NCBI GenBank assembly: GCA_003550325.1
Contig: QKWP01000703.1
Location: forward strand, 32,739 to 96,738
Source: Gigaspora rosea
Lineage: Eukaryota; Glomeromycota; Glomeromycetes; Diversisporales; Gigasporaceae
Length of the DNA stretch: 64,000 nt
Reading direction: 5' to 3'
Under the pieces are notes generated by a model. It had not been told where the DNA came from and did not search any database. It was given only the letters and a program-made list of their open reading frames with translations. Both the position numbers and the translations under genes were made by a program. Of this stretch, positions 34,672 through 45,759 are shown piece by piece; the stretch's first letter is position 1, and each line of letters starts with the position of its first letter.

Positions 34672-34770
34672 TAGGTGAGATTATATATTGAGATTTTTAT
34701 GATTATTTATGCAAAATATGCGTATTTTGCATAAAATAATTATTGTAATCTAATAAGATCACTTAAAAAA
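34672..34770. repeat. Palindromic element around gcaaaatatgcgtattttgc
   Basis: Arms of about 45 bp (gtgagatta...tgattatttatgcaaaata) pair around 34722. A small foldback element. Confidence 0.65.
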
Positions 34771-34951
34771 GAAATGTAACGCGTATAGCGACTTTTGAAC
34801 ACCCGATATATTCTATATATACTACTCCTAAATCCTAACCTAGTCCCCCAAAAAAAAAACATTCCCAAAAAATGGCAGAAAGAATTTTAAAAATTTTGTA
34901 TTAAATAGGTTAAAATCCCAGATTAAGTTGCCTATTTATTAATCAAAACAG

Positions 34952-35116
34952 TACTTAATATAATATCATTATCATTCGGATCACTTAAATTATTCACTTC
35001 TAATCATTTAATATTATGTATTATGAATTTGTATAATATCATTATTATTCAGATCACTTAAAATAAATTCTTCACACTAATCATTTAATTATGCATTATG
35101 AATCTGAATTTGTATA
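34952..35116. repeat. Tandem duplication of about 80 bp
   Basis: Two copies share atatcattatcattcggatc/atatcattattattcagatc, ctaatcattta and tatgaat. The following stretch to 35937 is AT-rich with A/T runs and no gene. Confidence 0.65.
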
Positions 35117-35937
35117 ATAACATCTTAAAATTTTTCTAATGAGTTTTATTTATTTATTAAGTATTTAAAAAATCTATATATGAATTTATATAGTAGTAGC
35201 GCTGAATTTTCAAAATTGTATATATAATATTGCTGAATTTTTAAATTTTATTTAATGATTTAATAGCGCTTAAATTTAAAGAATGTGAATAAAAAAAAAA
35301 AAAAAAAAAGAGAAATATATATGCATAGATTAAAATTTATTAAAGTAGTAATTATATAGTTTAAAATATAAAATGATAAATTTTAGTAAAATATATAAGT
35401 GCTGAATTTTAGTAAAATAGGTTGTTAAATGTTTTAAATCTAATACAGTATAAAATTAAAGAGTTTTTAAACTAAAATAACTTTTTAATTAAAGGTTTCC
35501 TTTTTTTTTTAAAAAAAAAAAACTCTCTATATCTATATTTTTTAGGCTTTAAAGAATATTATTATAGGAAGATAGGAAAATATTATTAGTTAAATAGTTA
35601 TTAAAGTTTTAGTGCAAACAATTATTTTTTTTTTATGTAACTAAATGCCCTGCACCATACCGGTATAAAAAAATATATAACCTTTAAATTAGTAGGGTTA
35701 TAGTTAGAATTAAAGGTGTATTTATCGTTTTTATTTTAGATATTAACGGTTAACACATTGTTGAATTTTTTTCTTATATCCGGGAACATACTTACCTAGT
35801 AAAATAGAAATCCTCTTATAAAAGTTAATGCACTGTACTAGCAATAAAATTAAATATAATTTATAATTCTAATAAACTGAATAATTCAAATTTTTTCTTT
35901 TTTTTATTTATACTCTATATCTGATACAAAACATAAC

Positions 35938-36155
35938 ATACCATATAGGCGCGTAAATGCGTTTCAAAATAACGCGCTCACAAATAAATTTGCAGGAAGT
36001 TTTTAGTAATTGTAATTTTTTCCTCCAAAATTAGTATAATAATTCAAATTATCGCGCATGCGCGTTCCAAAATAACGCGTCGGGCGGGTCTCAAAATAAT
36101 ACGCGTATATAATACGCATATATACCTGATACGTTATTACGCGCCTATACGGTAT
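35938..36155. mobile_element. MITE, ends ATACCRTATAGGCGCGTAA
   Basis: Left ataccatataggcgcgtaa and right ttacgcgcctatacggtat are inverted. The 218-bp interior is rich in cgcg/acgcg (aaaataacgcg appears three times), giving a CpG-rich island in AT-rich DNA. Confidence 0.8.
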
Positions 36156-36477
36156 ACTTGAGACTATAAAAACTTATGTTTAAAAAAAGCAATCAAACTT
36201 TCTTATATGTTAATACTCAATATAAAATGTAACATAGTATATATTTTTTTACATAATCAAAATTACTATATTTCTTATCAAAGCTTCTATACATGTACTG
36301 TATTTGACAAAAATTTTAACATAATAAAATAGAATTTCTTGTATTAATATTCTCGTTTATTTATTTATTTTTGTTTTTTGATAATAAAAATTAAAATTTA
36401 AGATTTTTATAATTAATATCTGTAATTATTTAAAAAAAAAATTTAAAACAAAATTTTGAAACGTATTTTAAATTAAA

Positions 36478-36960
36478 AAAACTTTTACTAAAAAAGCACC
36501 TATAGTGTTTTGTCACCTAAGTTTATTATCTCAAAACTAGCTAATTAATTAGTACGCGTGCTCTAAGTAAAAAATGCTCTACGTCCGTCCCTAGCAACAT
36601 TTCCCAAACCTTAACCATATACCTAAATACTAAATAATTTGAGGTAAAAATTGATAAAAATATAAATAAGTGCAAAATCACCATAGGCACGTTTTATATA
36701 ATAAATGTTAAAGAAACAAGCCAACTTTTACTAAAAGGCACCTATGGTATTTCACACTTATGTATACATTATCTCAAAACTTAGCTAATTAATTGTCCTC
36801 AAAAACCCTCCAAACCCTAACCCCTAATCTAAATGATAACCCTAACATGAAAAAATTTTGTATACTGTACTTAGCTTAGAAAATCTAAAAAACATAATAA
36901 AAACATTTGATAGGTGTAAAAGACCATAGGTACGTTTTCATAATAATTGATAAAAAATAA
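36478..36960. mobile_element. Two tandem copies of a TIR element
   Basis: Copy 1 (36478-36720) and copy 2 (36721-36960) each start acttttactaaaa-(a)gcacctat and end ccatagg(c/t)acgtttt, with a shared interior (attatctcaaaactagctaa, ccaaaccttaacc/ccaaaccctaacc). The ends of each copy are inverted (cacctatrgt/accataggya). Confidence 0.65.
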
Positions 36961-37387
36961 CAATAAACTATTTCTGTATTTCAAGTTAAATTATATAAAC
37001 AAAGTTTTTTAAACCAGTTACTATTAAATTATAAATAGTTATCTGTTATATAGGTAACAGTATTATTTTTTACCATTTTGAATAAGTTGTTAAGATTAGT
37101 TATGCTCCTACATATTGAGACATTGTTAAATGCATTTTTTATATATTATTAGTTGAATGAAGATAAATATAGAGAAATTGATAATTGCAAAATTTAAAAA
37201 AATATTTATAAATATTATGTATGGAAATTAGTTCCAAAAAAAAAAAAAAATAGTTAATGTTTGATTTGTTATACTCAATAAGTTATGTACAATAAGTAAT
37301 AATAAATCTAAGTTAGCATCTCGTTGATAATTAACTTTTCAGAGAAAATGTTAATTTGAGTGCCGCCATGGGAAAATCTGTAATTCA
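36961..37387. other. AT-rich DNA, nothing recognised
   Basis: No gene or clear repeat. Confidence 0.4.
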
Positions 37388-38640
37388 TCATCTAATAAGA
37401 ATTATAGGCTTCCCTTGGCAGCGCTCATTTGAATATTGAGAACTAGAATTTAAAATTTCCTTAATAAAAGTAGAATAATTTCCTCCTGATGTCGTGTTTC
37501 TTTTACTGGAGGTGGAAATAAAATAATCTACTAAGAAATTAAAAACTTCAAGATTTAGTAGAATGTTTTCAAAGTACTTTTTCATTTGAAATTTTAAAAT
37601 TTACCTTCTTCATCAAAAAAGTGTTTAAATAATTAACCGCTATCATTCTTGTTATTCGAAGGATACTGTCACAAATTTCTGTTCGCTTCTTTGGATCCGA
37701 ACCCAACATTAAAATTATTAATTCAGCATATTCAACTGGAGTGAATTCCGGAATCTCTGGTTCTAATTATAATACAAGAAGCTTGATGATTACGTGGTAA
37801 TAAAGCATTACAACTTAAGCAATCCTTGAATATTTGACAAATTTCTAATGCAACCGAATGATTTAAAATTCTAAATTCCGCGAATACGTAACATTTATGA
37901 AAAAAAAACATAGAATATAGAACACGGATCGATTTTTTCATAGGGAGATGTTGAAGGTCCAAAATCGGTATGGCAAATCTTCGATCATAAAGTAAATTTT
38001 CTGAGTATATAATAATATATGATCCAAAGTTCTTTAATGACATTTTAATAGGAAGACCATTTTTTCTTTCAGGACATTTTTCCAGTAATTCGGAACAATG
38101 TATGACCGCGTATTTTCTTTACATAGTCTCATGATTATCATCACAAAAGTGTCCGTGAAAGATAAATTTCTTACCCTACATTTTGAATAATATTTGTACT
38201 AGTAAGTCTAAGCACTAAATTAACCATGATCTTTAATGGAGCCTTTAATGAAACAAGTTGTGAACGTTTTCTTTTAACATTATTTTTAATAAGTCTATAT
38301 TTTCAATTTCCCCATCCAGCATTCTACTATTTATATAGTATTTGAAGTCTTGTCGCAGGAAAATATTAATCAACATCTGCAGAAAATTTTTACAATATTA
38401 TTATACTTGTTAACACAGATAAAATCATTTACAAATTCATCTATTATATTTTTTGACTAAATGAAGTGATTATATCTTTTGGTAAAATTTGAAATATAAA
38501 TACTTACTGCACATAAACCACACGAATTTTTGCAATTATTTTCATATTTACAGCGTGGACATTTTCATATTTCTTAATGAATTATGTGTCTTGTCATGAC
38601 TATTAATTTGTTGAAAGCGTTTAATTATTTTACATACAAT
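37388..38640 (-). pseudogene. Decayed multi-exon gene of unknown function
   Basis: Minus-strand coding pieces run 38640 to about 37600 in several frames: IIKRFQQINSHDKTHNSLRN; KCPRCKYENNCKNSCGLC (possible zinc finger) ending at a gtaagt donor near 38511; SLKAPLKIMVNLVLRLTSTN; HCSELLEKCPERKNGLPIK joined to the open stretch from 38043 (LLYDRRFAIPILDLQHLPMK ... CQIFKDCLSCNALLPRN); then EPEIPEFTPVEYAELIILML and KKRTEICDSILRITRMIAVN near 37735-37600. An extra 65-codon ORF at 37388-37585 may be the last exon. Frame changes lie near NMK/CPRC and NHQASC. I do not recognise the family. The codon-like composition over more than 1 kb supports a real but damaged gene. Confidence 0.45.
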
Positions 38641-39098
38641 AAACTTATTTTAATCAATTTTCAGAAATATTCTCATTATCAAAAAGGAACTTAACAGAAA
38701 CGTATAAAAGTGAATACTTTTTTGTTTACCGGATACACGTATAATTTAACAAGTATAATATATACATAGTTTGAATAAATTAAAAATATAGAAATTAAGT
38801 ATAATATACGTAATTTGAATAAATTACGAATAAAGTCAAATTCTGATATAAAAACTCAAACATACTGTAACTATTACTACGTATTGTAGTAACACAGCCG
38901 ATTTGACTTTAGTAGTTTACTGGGGGATGGGTTTCTAATTTACTTGAATAGTGATCCCTTCAACACCACATTAGCTTACTTCATTTATTTTCCTTAAATA
39001 AAATCGAAGAGAATCTCTCTCTTTATTACCTTAAAAGCTTATGCTTATATACGCTTATATTCGTTTAATTCTAATATATTACACGTTCAGCATGCTAC
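38641..39098. other. AT-rich DNA, nothing recognised
   Basis: Short direct repeats (aagtataatata, tttgaataaatta) near 38750-38830. No gene. Confidence 0.4.
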
Positions 39099-39590
39099 CT
39101 TGGGGTGGTCGATGCACTATGTAAATCAAAACTATATGTAGTCATATATTAAAGAATTTTTTAAAACAGATGTACAGCCCCAATGGCTAGATAGTTTTGG
39201 ATAAAACTTCGCAAAGACAAGTATTACGTCTCTACAAACAAAGTTATAGAGCCATTTCTTTAAAAACGAAACCAAATTTACCCTTTCTTTTTTTAAGAAA
39301 AAAAAACGCGTAGCATATTACAGACCCTTTCTTTTTACTACTTTTTTTAAAAAAAACACGTAGCATATTACAGTTTTTTCATGTTTAAATAAATAAAATG
39401 ATTCTATAGTCTTGTTTGTAGAGATATAATATTGTACTAGTCTTTGCGAAAATTTATTCAAAACTATCAAACCGTTAGGGCTGTACATCTATTTAAACCC
39501 ATTTAAAATTTGAATCAAAAAATTTATTAATAAATTTTATTATATGACCACGTATAGTTTTGATTTACATAGCGCATCGACCATCCCGTA
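39099..39590. mobile_element. TIR element interrupted by a nested TIR element
   Basis: Outer ends: ggtggtcgatgcactatgta plus aatcaaaactatatgt (39103) and the inverse ending gcatcgaccatcccgta (39590). Inner ends: agatgtacagccc (39169) and gggctgtacatct (39490), with ctctacaaacaa and cgcaaagac inside. The inner element also contains two direct copies of gcgtagcatattacag/cacgtagcatattacag. A solo outer end recurs at 42699-42755. Confidence 0.8.
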
Positions 39591-39796
39591 CCAGCAAAAG
39601 ATCATTTTAAGCCACATTACGTGATACGTGATACACGTTAACATGTTATATTATTTGGGACAAAGAAGACGATCATTGTGCACGAACCAGTTTCTACCTC
39701 GAAATTAACTAACATTTTGACGTTAATGCATTATACAAAAATGGAAATGGAAGTTATTTATACTAGATAAAGATAATCTATTGGATATATACAATT

Positions 39797-39935
39797 TTTG
39801 GAAAATTCGAATCTTCAATGTTACAAATTTCGAATTTGTTTGACAAAACCAAAAATCATTGTAAATAAGAAAATTCGAATCTTCAATGTCACAAATTTCG
39901 AATTTGTTGACAAAACCAAAAATCATTGTAAATAA
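39797..39935. repeat. Tandem duplication of about 70 bp
   Basis: Two nearly identical copies of aaattcgaatcttcaatgt followed by acaaatttcgaatttgtt and accaaaaatcattgtaaata. ORFs on both strands here (39723-39965, 39886-40104) only reflect the repeat. Confidence 0.75.
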
Positions 39936-40442
39936 TAACGTTAAACCAATTAATTTAAGACACATTTCTATTCACCAATTTGAAATTATTATTAAGTTAA
40001 TGCCGGGAATGCTACTATGTCCAATCAGTTCTAAATTGTTCAAAACTAATTGGACATACAGTATAGAAAGCACTGGATTTTCTGTTGCGTGTGTCGATAA
40101 TTGAGCATGTGGCGCAATTTTGTTCAATTGAAATTGTGGCACAATCTTTCAATTTTTCCCAAGCCCACGAGTAAATTATGACCTTGCCAATTTATTGCAA
40201 TAAAAATCGATTTTAACTTTGAACGCGTGTTCTAGATCAATTATTCATTTAAGTCATAGGTACAAAAAGAATCCCTTACATTCAGCAATATAATGTATTT
40301 TATATAAAGCAGACCTTAGACCTTATTTACAAACCAATCGAAATCAAAGTAATATGAAAGTACGTAGAAATAATAATAGCAATAGTAATGAGAAAAAAAA
40401 AAGAAAAAAAAAGGTAAAATATATTGAATTTTTCATACGTAC
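39936..40442. other. Intergenic, nothing recognised
   Basis: Contains aattggaca/tccaatta-type phrases near 40018-40060. No gene supported. Confidence 0.35.
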
Positions 40443-41120
40443 TTAATAAAAGAAAATGTTAAAAATATTATAAAAGAAAAGGAAAGCTGTAGCTAAAAAA
40501 ATTAAAAGAGATTTTCTTTTAAACATGAAAAATAAAGCAAAACCAAATAAACAAAAACCAACTAATTTATTTAAAGTATAAGGTTTTAATTGAAAATTTT
40601 CTTGAACTTGAGGATTAATTTGAATTTTATCATTTGGAATTTCTTCATTAAAGGATTCAAAAAGTAAAGAAATATCTTCATCTTCATAATTTGCGAATAA
40701 TCTTGCACCAGAGATTTTTAAATATTCTGCTCCAAGTACATTTACGTCCGTAAAATGTGAATCAATAGGTGGTAAATGTACTAACGTAGGTTTGTTATTT
40801 ATTAACATTCTAGGAACAGTTGAATTGAACGTAATATTGAGTGATTCGTATACTTCTCCACAGATATATGTCCTTGGAGATCCTGTATCGACAAGGAAGT
40901 GTACATTCTTTACTTGTTGTTTGATTTTAACTGGTAAAGAGATAAAAATTCCAAGATTATAACCAAATATAATTCCATTTACTTCTTTCAGTTCTTTGGT
41001 ACGAAAATAGTCTGATAAATATTCAATTTTAAGCCTTTTTGAAACTTCTCCGTGTAGTTCTTTGGAGCCAACACCATTTGGTTGAATGTCAAACTTTTCT
41101 ATTAATAAATCATCAATCAT
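40443..41120 (-). CDS. Retropepsin-like aspartic protease domain membrane protein
   Basis: 225 residues, intronless, intact. A single Asp-protease motif FLVDTGSPRTYI (residues 75-86; catalytic Asp 78) is followed by PIDSHFTDVNVLGAEYL (119-134), which fits the hydrophobic-Gly segment of retropepsin-type proteases. The C terminus has two hydrophobic segments (about 186-200 and 205-222) separated by FKRKS, so it is probably tail-anchored or a hairpin membrane protein. With one DTG motif an active enzyme would need to dimerise. It could be a domesticated retroelement protease or a Ddi1-like cellular fold. No reverse transcriptase or gag is nearby. The start codon at 41120 is the first ATG of the frame. 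Confidence 0.78.
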   Translation of the reverse strand: MIDDLLIEKFDIQPNGVGSKELHGEVSKRLKIEYLSDYFRTKELKEVNGIIFGYNLGIFISLPVKIKQQVKNVHFLVDTGSPRTYICGEVYESLNITFNSTVPRMLINNKPTLVHLPPIDSHFTDVNVLGAEYLKISGARLFANYEDEDISLLFESFNEEIPNDKIQINPQVQENFQLKPYTLNKLVGFCLFGFALFFMFKRKSLLIFLATAFLFFYNIFNIFFY

Positions 41121-41639
41121 CTTTTAAAAAAAATTCTTGAGTAAAAAAAAAAAAAAAGAAGATAGAGTAAGAAAAAAAAATTCGAGTAAAAAAAAGTTAA
41201 ATCAATATCTGATATACTGATATACTGATAATCGTGAGAACGGATATGATATGATCAGATTTGGCAGCAAGTTATTTGACAAAAATCACGTGAAAACTGA
41301 CGCTAACCAAGTTATCTTGCAGTCTAGTTTTCTTAAGCTGCTCGATAATACCGGTATTGAATATTTATGAAACCGTTATTGAATGCTACAACATCAAACT
41401 ATATACTATAATAAAAATGAATTTTTCTATGCCGCATCCGGATTAACCGTTTAACCGGATTTGAAAATCAATTAATAAGTTAACTATCAGAATTAATTCA
41501 GTTTTTATAATAAAAATTGAACCAGTCAAACATCCCTAATACGAATTAAAGTTTAGAAACGGTTTTATTTTTTATGTGTTAAAACTTGTTTTAATCGGTT
41601 TTAGCATATGAAAAAATATGAACCTTGATTTGATCAAAA
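41121..41639. other. Upstream region of the protease-like gene
   Basis: A-rich runs (41135-41190) and two short inverted phrases (ccggattaaccg/ttaaccggat, 41448-41460). No other gene. Confidence 0.4.
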
Positions 41640-42450
41640 AATTTCAGGGTAATTATTTAAATAAGGGAATTGCCAGCACATATAACGATATATATGATTT
41701 ATGAAAAAAGATAGCTTTCTTTTATTGTAACAAAAAACTTTTGTTATTTCATATTTTTATAAGAATTAATAAGATCAGATGCAACGCGAAATCAAACCAA
41801 AAATCGGTTTTTAAATAAAATTGTTAACACAAAATTTTGATCATCTACGTTCTAACAAAAAATCATTCCTTGCTAAATTTTGGTATAAACTACCACTTGC
41901 CCAACCTAACCTCACACTAAATCTTAAAGTTTCATTTTTATAAAAAAATTTTGGGTTGATAGTAACGACCACATGTAGCCTATACAATGATTATTTTTAT
42001 AATATCTATATTTTTTTCCTTTTACGTCAAAAATTTTGAAGTATCTTATTTTGAAATGACGTTTTGAGCTATCGACGAAATCAAATTCGAAATTTGATTG
42101 GGTGGCATTCACGTCATTATCTACGTACATAAACTTCTTTTGCATTATAAGCTAAATATAATGCCTATACATTTAACATTTAATCTATTTTATTGAATAT
42201 AGATTTAATTGTCATTAAACACTTTAAAAGATCTAAATTGAGTTCGATTTCAAGACGCGTTCGAATCCAATCATTGCTTACATATTTTAATTAATATAGT
42301 CTCTTAATAATGGTTAAATGATATTTTTAGAAAATGTAAAGAGGCTAATTTTCACTTTGTTCTTATTTTCTAACTATATATTATTTTTAAGGATTGATTA
42401 TAAAATATTGATCACAGCTCGAAATAAAATGCGATTTTGATTTTTATTAT
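41640..42450. repeat. Dispersed duplication, partner at 50250-50785 (inverted)
   Basis: The plus strand here matches the reverse complement of 50250-50785 in order: cagggtaattatttaa, tgttatttcatatttttat, tttttttccttttacg, tttgaagtatctt, gaatatagatt and atgtaaagaggctaattttc. This copy has about 230 bp extra (about 41765-41998), containing ctaacaaaaaatcattcctt-type repeat. A 73-codon minus ORF inside is not supported. Confidence 0.75.
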
Positions 42451-43094
42451 ATAAACTAATTAGTTTGCTACTATTATTTACATTTATATCAAAGTTTCTA
42501 TATGCTTAGGTGTTTTTAATTCCATCATTTTTTAAAAACTTCAAAGTTCTTCCGCTGACCGTTTTTCTGAATTTTTAATCCAACATTATTTTATCAGGTT
42601 CACATAACATTGTTGTTAATAGGCGGTTGTATTATTTGATATTCATTTGACTTATACATAATGTAGCTTTACTGTACAATCCTTCCCACATGATTCATTG
42701 GGGTGGTCCATGGACTAAGTAAATCAAAACTATATGTGGTCACTTATAATTTAAGCTTATCGGATTTTTTTTTTTTTGATCAAAATTATTAATCAGTGAC
42801 ATACTTATATATAAATATATAAAGTTGACTCTTTCTCATTCCATTAACAAAATTACAAAACCATTTTTCATATTAAATATTGAAAAAAACTTTTTTCCAA
42901 ATTTACTTAACCTGTACCTGTCGTTTGAATAACCTGGACGAGATTTATACTGCCAGTAAATTTTTTTTTTTAAATAAATATAAAATTTGCTTTGTAACTC
43001 GCATTGTAGAGACCTTTAATCGATCCATTCCAAATTTGGACTTCTAATTTTCAGCGGCAAAGGCTCTGCATCTAAATAAGTGTCGTTATAATTA
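42451..43094. other. AT-rich DNA with a solo transposon end
   Basis: 42699-42755 repeats the outer end of the element at 39099 (ggggtggtccatggactaag, aatcaaaactatatgtggtc) but has no inverted partner nearby, so it is a truncated copy. The rest is unremarkable. Confidence 0.6.
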
Positions 43095-43400
43095 TTGCAT
43101 CAAAAAATGGGGATATCATATAAGCGTCGATTTCAATTAAAAAATGCCCGCCTAAGCAAAAAACAAAAAAGACAACTATTATCAACAAATAAAGTAACAT
43201 CAACCAAAGTAACATCATCCAACGAAGTAACATTGACCAATGAAATAGTAACAACCAATGAAGAAGCATCAACTAATGAAACAGCATCAATTAGTGAAAT
43301 GGCATCAACCAGCGAAAGTTCACAAAAATGCAGTCAATTTCAGCAGTTCAGAAAATCATTTGATAAAGACATACCACCCGCCAATAGCTTATCTCCCTAA
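43095..43400 (+). CDS. Short ORF with Thr/Ser/Glu repeat, uncertain
   Basis: 101 codons. A basic N terminus (MGISYKRRFQLKNARLSKKQ, from the second Met at 43107) precedes six or seven degenerate STNEVT-type repeats encoded by an 18-bp tandem (acatcaaccaatgaag). I do not recognise a family. It could be the N-terminal stub of a repeat-borne protein, because the downstream sequence (43400-43550) stays purine-rich but is not open. Confidence 0.3.
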   Translation: MHQKMGISYKRRFQLKNARLSKKQKRQLLSTNKVTSTKVTSSNEVTLTNEIVTTNEEASTNETASISEMASTSESSQKCSQFQQFRKSFDKDIPPANSLSP

Positions 43401-44244
43401 TGAGATATTCGAAAGGTCCAAATGAAAGAAATATAATTTCTTCTATCTTCAAGAAAAATCACCAAAGAAAATTATTCGAATGAATTAAATGAAATAAGAG
43501 CGAAGAGAAAATAAGAAGAAAATGCCGCTTTAAGAAGTACAACTACAATTTGGGCCTGACATTGCTTCAAATATTTTTAATAAACTATTAATGTAATTGT
43601 TTTAATTAATGTACTATATTATATTTATTAATAAAAACAGTATTCGCTAAAATTCAGAAATTAACTTCGATAAGGATCGACATTGCTGTTACACGAAAAA
43701 TTTTAACAATAAATTTTTATTTGATACCATATAACTTATATAGTTTTTGATTTACAAAATCATGAGTATACTTATCATTTAGCTTGTAACACTCAGGGTA
43801 ACGAAAAATTAATTACAATTAAATTGTATTATACACAAAAAATTACCAATTATGATAAAATTATCAGGATACTTGCCGTCGTTTGCAGGTCTAAAAAAGG
43901 CCTCTATGTAGTTTTTGTTCGTAACTTTATGTCCATTAGTTTGCACGATTTGTAAATTTTGTCAGGTTATGAAAAAAAAAAGAAATCGAATTATTACTTG
44001 ATTTCTTTATGCAATTACGTCTATTAATCTTTTTAAAAAAATTCAATTTCTATGTCACTTTTATCACATTTGCAAATCGCAATAAAATTGTTGCGGCTGC
44101 GCCACAATTAATTAATTGAGTTCAATTATTTAGTAGTACAGAATACAAATACACATACATAAATCGTATATTATGTTCGTTAATATTTCTGTAAATTACT
44201 TTTGTTCATTAACAAAAGATCTGAATTGATTTTAACCTACAGCA
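43401..44244. other. Intergenic region upstream of the SPRY-TPR gene
   Basis: No gene. An acceptor-like ttttaacctacag directly before the ATG at 44245 leaves room for an unseen 5' non-coding exon. Confidence 0.4.
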
Positions 44245-45706
44245 ATGGGAGATTTAGATTTAATAACTTCATACAATGATATTGTTTTGCCGACTGCATG
44301 GGATATTGAAGACAAATCACCGTTTATTGACATAGATTCAAGTGGACTTAAAGTGAAATATACGGATAATATGAATATAAGAAATCTTGCAGAAACATAT
44401 TTAATGCGCTACTGTAGTCATTGACATTTAAAGAATAAAATGGTAGCCTTTTAATCTCTTAAAAAAAAAAAACTTTTAATTAAAGATCCTGATGACTTTA
44501 AAGCTGGTGTCGTTCGAGCAAATCGTCCAGTCCCTTCAGAGTGCGGGATATTTTACTTTGAAATTAAAATTATAAACAAAGGAAAAAATGGGTATTATTT
44601 TATAAACATCGCCTTTGTTATAATTTTTTATAATCTTTTAATTTCATTTTCTTAATAGAATGATTGGAATCGGATATTGTACAAAGCAAAGCGATAAAAG
44701 AATAGACGATTCAAATTATATAAATAATATGCTCATGCCTGGTAATAGCAATTTTTATTTGATTTTCTTATTATTATATATTAACGTCTATATCATATCT
44801 TTTAGGACAAGAAAACAAGGAAAATGAATCATGGGGGTGTAGTTACCATGGTGATGACGGATATTCTTTTTATTCAGGAAGTGGTGGGCCATACGGAGAG
44901 TCATATACTACTGGTGATATAATTGGATGCTATCTAAATTTTAGAAATAATATAGTATTTTATACTAAAAATGGAATTAACTTAGGTAACCAACATTTAT
45001 AATTTAAAAAGTTATATTTTCTAAAACAAATAGACAGAAAGTTAATAATTATAAAATATTTTAAGGAATTGCGTGCCATCTACACAGCAATTTCAAAGGC
45101 ATTCTATATCCTTGTGTTGGATTTAGATCCCAAGGCGGGTCAATAGAAGCAAACTTCGGCAATAAAGGATTTAAATATTCTGGTAAATTTATTCAAAGAG
45201 TCGGATTTTTTTTTTGGCTTATTTAGAATTTAACATTGTCTGTATATATATTTCAATTAACAGCAATGACTAATGAAGACATTGGTAAATGCCGATGGCA
45301 CCACTTCTTAGTGACACTACTAAAGAATTACAAAAAATTAAATAATGCATTAACATTGGAATATCAAAAAAAGGTTTACTTTATTATGGGTGGATATGAA
45401 AATATGCTTGTTAAATTAACCGATGAATTAACAAAATCATTAAAAAAAGAACTAAATAATGCATTTGAATTAAGTTACCGAGGAAAAATATTTTTTATTA
45501 TGGGCAAATATGATGAAGCATTTGAAGATTTAACTAGATTGCTAGAAATTGAACAAGATAATATAATAGCTTTAAGATATAGAGGAGAAATTAATTATGT
45601 GATGAAAAGATATAATGAATCATTCATTGACTTGGAGGAATTATTAAGAATTAAACCAAATGATGTATGGGCAAAGAAGGCTTATAAATTAGTTAAGGGG
45701 TTGTAA
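44245..45706 (+). CDS. SPRY domain plus tetratricopeptide repeat protein, six exons
   Basis: Exons 44245-44413, 44486-44591, 44659-44741, 44806-44985, 45066-45182 and 45264-45706 join in frame to 365 residues. Introns are 64-81 bp with GT-AG ends; the first donor (gtagtc) is weak. The SPRY/B30.2-like domain (about residues 15-220) includes [65 protein letters not shown] and [23 protein letters not shown] domains bind protein partners. After it come two or three TPR-like units (about 265-360: [40 protein letters not shown]). The combination is typical of large families in arbuscular mycorrhizal fungi. No stop or frameshift remains after splicing, so the gene looks intact. The satellite array starts about 50 bp after its stop. 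Confidence 0.87.
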
Positions 45707-45759
45707 GTATGATATTCATTTGTAAATTTTAGTACTGTAGTAGCTTAAAATAAATAACA

